Shown here one piece after another: positions 9,244-12,602 of a stretch of DNA of 12,602 nt. Numbering within the stretch: the stretch's first letter is position 1; every line of letters starts with the position of its first letter. The DNA lies in assembly GCA_025456105.1 (NCBI GenBank), contig JALOLG010000069.1, positions 1 to 12,602 of the forward strand. Direction: 5' to 3'. The notes under the pieces are model-generated. The model ran no database searches. It was given only the letters and a program-made list of their open reading frames with translations, and was not told where the DNA came from. This stretch comes from Ilumatobacteraceae bacterium (GTDB taxonomy: Bacteria > Actinomycetota > Acidimicrobiia > Acidimicrobiales > Ilumatobacteraceae). The translations under genes were made by a program, and so were the position numbers.

Positions 9244-9263
9244 GCCCCGGCTCAGGGCCGGGC
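9244..9263. terminator. Possible bidirectional hairpin between sdhB and the GH2-like gene
   Basis: GCCCCGGC, a five-base loop TCAGG, then GCCGGGC form a GC-rich stem with one bulged C. The loop contains the stop codon of the minus-strand gene. No T-run follows on either side, so it is at most a weak intrinsic terminator. The position between convergent genes is the main argument. Confidence 0.35.
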
Positions 9264-11369
9264 GATCACGAACGTGGCGTAGCTGCTCGTCGCTGTCGTC
9301 TCGCCGGCCGTGAAGCGCAGGTCGAGTCGCAGCGTGCCCAGGGTCTCGGGCACGGTGGTGCTGATCCGGCCCACCTGCACGCAGTCGTCGGCCGGGACGT
9401 CGCCGCCGTAGTGCCACGACCGCTGCCCGCCCGCCCACGACATGGTGGCCGTCACCACCGCCGGGGCGAGGTCGTGGCGCAGGTCGTTGACCACGTGCAG
9501 GTCGAGCTCGAGCGGATCACCGGGGGCGACGATCGCCGGTGGCCACGTGGCCGTCACGATGAGGGGAGCGCACGCGTCGCGCAGCGCCGCGTAGCCGGCC
9601 TTCGGTCGCCGCTCGTGGTCGAGCACGCTCCACGACACCGTCGGCGCCGCGTCGTTGAAGCAGAACGTGCAGAAGCCACCCGTGGGCCGGTACTTCAGCC
9701 GGCGCAGCGCCTCGATCTGGCGCCGGAGGAGATCGGCCTGGTACCGCTGCGTCGCTCTGCGCCAGCCGTCGAGGTCGGCGAACTCGGCGGGCGGCACGTG
9801 CTGGTCGAACACCCACTTCTGCAGGCCGTGCCGCTCGGCGAGCTGCTCCCAGTCGAGGTCGGGCCACCGGTCGGCGTCGAGGAAGTCGGCCGCGTCGGGC
9901 ACCGCCTGTGCACCCAGCTCGGACACGAACCGCACGAGCCGGGGGAGTCGCGCGGCGAGCCGCTCGAGGTCGCCCGCGTCGCCGTGGTACCAGCCGAAGT
10001 ACAGGTGCGAGTCGGTGCCGTCGAGCAGCGGCAGGTGGGGGAGCACGCCCGAGTGCGGCACGGTGGCGCGAGTCGGGTCGGCGCGCTCGAACGACCGCTT
10101 CACCCATCGGTCGAGCACCGTCTTGTTCCAGGTCGGGAGCTGCTGGCCGGCGATGAAGCGCAGCCGCGACCGCAGCGAGTCGCCCTCGATGCCGACCCCA
10201 GCCGCGACCGGGTCGTTGTGGCCGATCCACAGCGCGATCGACGGGTGGTGGCCGAGCAGGTCGACGGCCTCGCGCGCCTGGTCGACGGCCTGCCGGCGGA
10301 CCGAGCGCGCGTACCCCCAGCTGAGCGGGAAGTCCTGGATCAGGAGCAGACCCACCCGATCGGCCTCGTCGTAGAGCTCGGGCCGGCCGATGTGACCGTG
10401 CACCCGCAGCACGTCGAGGCCGGCGTCGAGCGCGAGCTCGACGTCGCGGCGCACCATGTCGGGCGTGGCGTCGGCGAGGCCGGCGCAGGTGGGCAGCAGG
10501 TTCGACCCCTTCAGGAACAGCCGCTCCCCGTTGACCGACAGGATCCAGTCGTTCCACGCCACCGTGCGGCAGCCCGTGCGACGCTCGGCCCGGTCGCTCG
10601 GCTCGCCGTCGACCACCACCTCGACCACGACGTCGGTCAGCGGCTGCTCGCCGAGCGCCCGTGGCCACCACAGCTGGGGGCGGTCGACGTCGACCGCCCA
10701 GCCGACGTCGTTGGTGCCGGTGGCCAGCACGTGCTCGGTCTCGGCGACGACCTGCCCGTCGACGCGCGTGCGCAGCACCACGCGGCGCCGGACGTCGCTG
10801 TCGAGCCGGGCGGTCAGCAGGAGGTGGGCGCGGGCGTCGTCGGCGTCGCGCGTGAGCACCCGCAGGCGGGCGAGCCGCACCGGGCCGGTGTCGTGCACCT
10901 GCACGGGGCGCCACAGACCACCCGGGTTCCAGCGGCGGTCGATCGCATCCCAGTGCTGGAACACACCGGTGATGCTGCGCTTGCCGCGGACCGAGCGCTG
11001 CGGCTGGCAGGTGACCTCCACCGTGAGCACGTGGTCGGCGTCGAGCGCCGACAGCGCGGTCACGTCGAACGAGTGCGGCGCGAAGTAGCCCTCGGGATCG
11101 CCCAGGTAGGCGCCGTCGAGCCAGACGTCGGCCTGGTAGAAGACGCCGTCGAGGGTGATCCACCGCCGCCGGCCGGGCTCGGGCGGGGCGAGCTGGTACC
11201 GGTGCCGGTACACCACCGGGCCGTCGCTGTCGGTGAAGCCGGGGTGCGACCGCCAGTGCCCGGGCACCTCGATCTCGGACCACGCCGAGTCGTCGTAGGT
11301 GGGCTCGACGGCCGTGCGACGGAGCTCGTCGCTGGCGAGCGCGGCACGCCAGACCCCACGGAGCTCCAC
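9252..11369 (-). CDS. Glycoside hydrolase family 2-like protein
   Basis: The 705-residue product has the GH2 domain order. A sugar-binding jelly roll spans about 1-160 (YDDSAWSEIEVPGHW, VWLDGAYLGDPEGYF, NPGGLWRPVQV). An Ig-like domain spans about 165-265. A TIM barrel starts near 275 (VNGERLFLKGSNLLPT) and runs through LRVHGHIGRPELYDEADRVGLLLIQDFPL. A C-terminal beta domain starts near 600. The nucleophile is Glu484 (VRFVSELGAQA). The acid/base position, normally Glu in W-x-G-N-N-E or similar, reads HPSIALWIGHND, so it is Asp386. The FGWYHG element is kept. The closest activities would be beta-mannosidase, -galactosidase or -glucuronidase, but the Asp makes the reaction uncertain. There is no signal peptide, so it is cytoplasmic. 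GTG 11369 is chosen because homology starts there (ELRGVWRA) and TACGCT lies six bases upstream; the frame stays open further upstream only by chance. Convergent with sdhB. Confidence 0.88.
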   Translation of the reverse strand: MELRGVWRAALASDELRRTAVEPTYDDSAWSEIEVPGHWRSHPGFTDSDGPVVYRHRYQLAPPEPGRRRWITLDGVFYQADVWLDGAYLGDPEGYFAPHSFDVTALSALDADHVLTVEVTCQPQRSVRGKRSITGVFQHWDAIDRRWNPGGLWRPVQVHDTGPVRLARLRVLTRDADDARAHLLLTARLDSDVRRRVVLRTRVDGQVVAETEHVLATGTNDVGWAVDVDRPQLWWPRALGEQPLTDVVVEVVVDGEPSDRAERRTGCRTVAWNDWILSVNGERLFLKGSNLLPTCAGLADATPDMVRRDVELALDAGLDVLRVHGHIGRPELYDEADRVGLLLIQDFPLSWGYARSVRRQAVDQAREAVDLLGHHPSIALWIGHNDPVAAGVGIEGDSLRSRLRFIAGQQLPTWNKTVLDRWVKRSFERADPTRATVPHSGVLPHLPLLDGTDSHLYFGWYHGDAGDLERLAARLPRLVRFVSELGAQAVPDAADFLDADRWPDLDWEQLAERHGLQKWVFDQHVPPAEFADLDGWRRATQRYQADLLRRQIEALRRLKYRPTGGFCTFCFNDAAPTVSWSVLDHERRPKAGYAALRDACAPLIVTATWPPAIVAPGDPLELDLHVVNDLRHDLAPAVVTATMSWAGGQRSWHYGGDVPADDCVQVGRISTTVPETLGTLRLDLRFTAGETTATSSYATFVIARP

Positions 11370-11375
11370 CGGGCG

Positions 11376-11381
11376 AGCGTA
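11376..11381 (-). promoter_or_regulatory. -10 element of the GH2-like gene
   Basis: On the minus strand TACGCT, then six bases (CGCCCG), then GTG at 11369. It matches TANNNT at leaderless spacing. The first tandem repeat unit begins six bases upstream of it, in the place where a -35 or an operator would sit. Confidence 0.5.
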
Positions 11382-11386
11382 CGCGA

Positions 11387-11460
11387 CGCGATCGGCGCCA
11401 CCTCCACAGGACCTGCGCCCGACCGCGATCGCTCGCACCTCCACAGGACCTGCGCCGACC
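11387..11460. repeat. Two-copy tandem direct repeat, 37-base unit
   Basis: Units at 11387-11423 and 11424-11460 share an identical 8-base block CGCGATCG and, four variable bases later, an identical 21-base block starting CACCTCCACAGG (11399-11419 and 11436-11456). The four-base linkers differ completely. A degenerate CGCGAGCG at 11460-11467 may be the start of a third copy. The 21-base block contains the small inverted repeat CAGG-A-CCTG. The array fills most of the 111-base spacer between two divergent genes and overlaps the expected -35 region of the AAA+ promoter. It could be a regulator binding site or a simple duplication. Confidence 0.85.
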
Positions 11461-11468
11461 GCGAGCGG

Positions 11469-11474
11469 TAGCGT
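11469..11474 (+). promoter_or_regulatory. -10 element of the AAA+ ATPase gene
   Basis: TAGCGT, then six bases, then ATG at 11481. The hexamer is identical to that of sdhC. The second repeat unit lies directly upstream, over the -35 zone. Confidence 0.55.
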
Positions 11475-11480
11475 CCGAGC

Positions 11481-12602
11481 ATGACCGACCGCCCCGCCAC
11501 CATCGGAGAGCTCAAGGAGTCCGGCTGGGTCTCCCGACCGGTGAAGGAGGAGATCCGGGCCAACGCCGTCGCTCGCATCGCCCAGGGCCTGCCGCTGTTC
11601 GAGGGGGTCCTCGGCTACGAGGACACCGTGATGCCCCAGCTCGAGAACGCCCTGCTCGCCGGGCACGACATCATCTTCCTCGGCGAGCGCGGCCAGGCGA
11701 AGACCCGCATGATCCGGTCGCTCACCGGCCTGCTCGACGAGTGGATGCCGATCGTCGACGGCAGCGAGATCAACGACGACCCGTACCACCCCGTGTCGCG
11801 CCACGCCCGCGACGCGGTCGCGGCGCACGGCGACCACACGCTCATCGACTGGGTGCACCGCGACCAGCGCTACGGCGAGAAGCTCGCCACGCCCGACACC
11901 TCGATCGCGGACCTCATCGGCGAGGTCGACCCGATCAAGGTCGCCGAGGGCCGCTACCTGTCCGACGAGCTGACGCTGCACTACGGCCTCGTGCCGCGCA
12001 CCAACCGCGGGATCTTCGCCATCAACGAGCTGCCCGACCTCGCCGAGCGCATCCAGGTGGGCATGCTCAACGTGCTCGAGGAGCGCGACGTCCAGATCCG
12101 CGGGTACAAGATCCGCCTGCCGCTCGACGTGCTGCTCGTGGCCTCCGCCAACCCCGAGGACTACACCAACCGCGGCCGCATCATCACGCCGCTCAAGGAT
12201 CGGTTCGGGAGCCAGATCCGCACCCACTACCCGCTCGAGACCTCGCTCGAGTACGACATCATCCGCCAGGAGGCGCGTCCGCTGAGCGTGCCCGACGCGG
12301 CCGACGTGAGCGTGCCCGAGTACCTGGGCGAGGTGGTCGCCACGTTCAGCCACCTGGCGCGGGCGAGCTCGCACGTCAATCAGCGCAGCGGCGTCAGCGT
12401 GCGCCTCAGCGTCGCCAACTACGAGGCGCTCGCGGCCAACGCGCTGCGTCGCGGCCTGCGGGCGGGCGAGCGCAAGGTCGTCGCACGCATCGACGACCTC
12501 GACGCGCTGGCCGCGTCGTCGATCGGCAAGATCGAGATCGAGTCGCTCGAGGAGGGCCGCGAGGGGGTCATCTTCGACAACCTCGTGAAGGGCGCGGTGC
12601 TG
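11481..12602 (+). CDS. MoxR/magnesium-chelatase (ChlI)-like AAA+ ATPase (3' end missing)
   Basis: The first 374 residues are visible and the frame is open at the right edge. AAA+ features in order: Walker A GERGQAKT at 68-75; a long insert at about 92-165; Walker B GIFAINELPDL at 177-187; ERIQVGMLNVLEERDVQIRGYKIRLP at 189-214; sensor 1 ASANPEDY with Asn224; arginine finger region PLKDRFGSQIRTHYP with Arg241; and a sensor-2-like Arg308 in GVSVRLSVAN. Walker B has Asn-Glu where most family members have Asp-Glu; as far as I recall this NE form is usual in this ChlI-like subgroup, so it need not mean loss of activity. Relatives often work with a VWA-domain partner in metal insertion or protein remodelling, and such a gene may follow outside the window. 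Start ATG 11481 is supported by TAGCGT-N6-ATG. Divergent from the GH2-like gene. Confidence 0.9.
   Translation, partial: MTDRPATIGELKESGWVSRPVKEEIRANAVARIAQGLPLFEGVLGYEDTVMPQLENALLAGHDIIFLGERGQAKTRMIRSLTGLLDEWMPIVDGSEINDDPYHPVSRHARDAVAAHGDHTLIDWVHRDQRYGEKLATPDTSIADLIGEVDPIKVAEGRYLSDELTLHYGLVPRTNRGIFAINELPDLAERIQVGMLNVLEERDVQIRGYKIRLPLDVLLVASANPEDYTNRGRIITPLKDRFGSQIRTHYPLETSLEYDIIRQEARPLSVPDAADVSVPEYLGEVVATFSHLARASSHVNQRSGVSVRLSVANYEALAANALRRGLRAGERKVVARIDDLDALAASSIGKIEIESLEEGREGVIFDNLVKGAVL

Noticed and set aside
11425..11432. GCGATCGC, the cyanobacterial HIP1 octamer
   Set aside because: Single occurrence inside the tandem repeat, created by its CGCGATCG block; nothing else suggests a cyanobacterium.
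9411..11471. Plus-strand open frame of 686 codons opposite the GH2-like gene
   Set aside because: Rich in Arg, Val and His and of low complexity, typical of GC-rich antisense frames; the opposite strand carries clear GH2 motifs.
9252..12374. A 1040-codon minus-strand open frame that joins the GH2-like gene to a long upstream extension
   Set aside because: The part beyond 11369 is antisense to the AAA+ gene, has no recognisable protein sequence, and crosses the repeat region. Homology and a TACGCT promoter place the start at 11369.

Overview
The window is GC-rich, gene-dense bacterial DNA with almost no intergenic space, and it reads as Actinomycetota. A DUF3097 protein, a B-type (di-haem) succinate dehydrogenase and several TANNNT hexamers placed 6-7 bases before a start codon (leaderless promoters) all point that way. 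An Acidimicrobiia-like lineage fits the mixture, but no rRNA or marker gene here settles it.

Left part (1-3627). The 3' end of a BesD/HalD-like 2-oxoglutarate/Fe(II) oxygenase runs by a GTGA overlap into a formaldehyde-activating-enzyme (Fae) homologue. That pair converges, with an 8-base overlap, on a minus-strand operon of an SCP2-like protein and an atypical Fpg/Nei DNA glycosylase. Across a 16-base gap, a 215-residue protein I do not recognise and a DUF3097 (TOPRIM-like) protein run rightwards.

Middle (3628-9232), energy metabolism. A membrane-bound pyrophosphatase (hppA, minus strand) ends exactly where DUF3097 ends. It is divergent from the operon sdhC-sdhA-sdhB, which encodes a complete B-type succinate:quinone oxidoreductase or fumarate reductase: a di-haem cytochrome b, a flavoprotein and an iron-sulfur protein. 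The pyrophosphatase seems to lack its usual first membrane helix.

Right part (9252-12602). A glycoside hydrolase family 2-like gene (minus) converges on sdhB. It is divergent from a truncated AAA+ ATPase of the MoxR/magnesium-chelatase type that leaves the window. Their 111-base spacer carries a two-copy 37-base tandem repeat between the two predicted promoters.

The most interesting points are the coupled oxygenase-Fae pair (a possible formaldehyde-producing enzyme joined to a formaldehyde handler), the pyrophosphatase without its first helix, the Asp at the GH2 acid/base position, and the tandem repeat in the GH2/AAA+ control region. I see no tRNA, rRNA, CRISPR array, insertion sequence or prophage gene.
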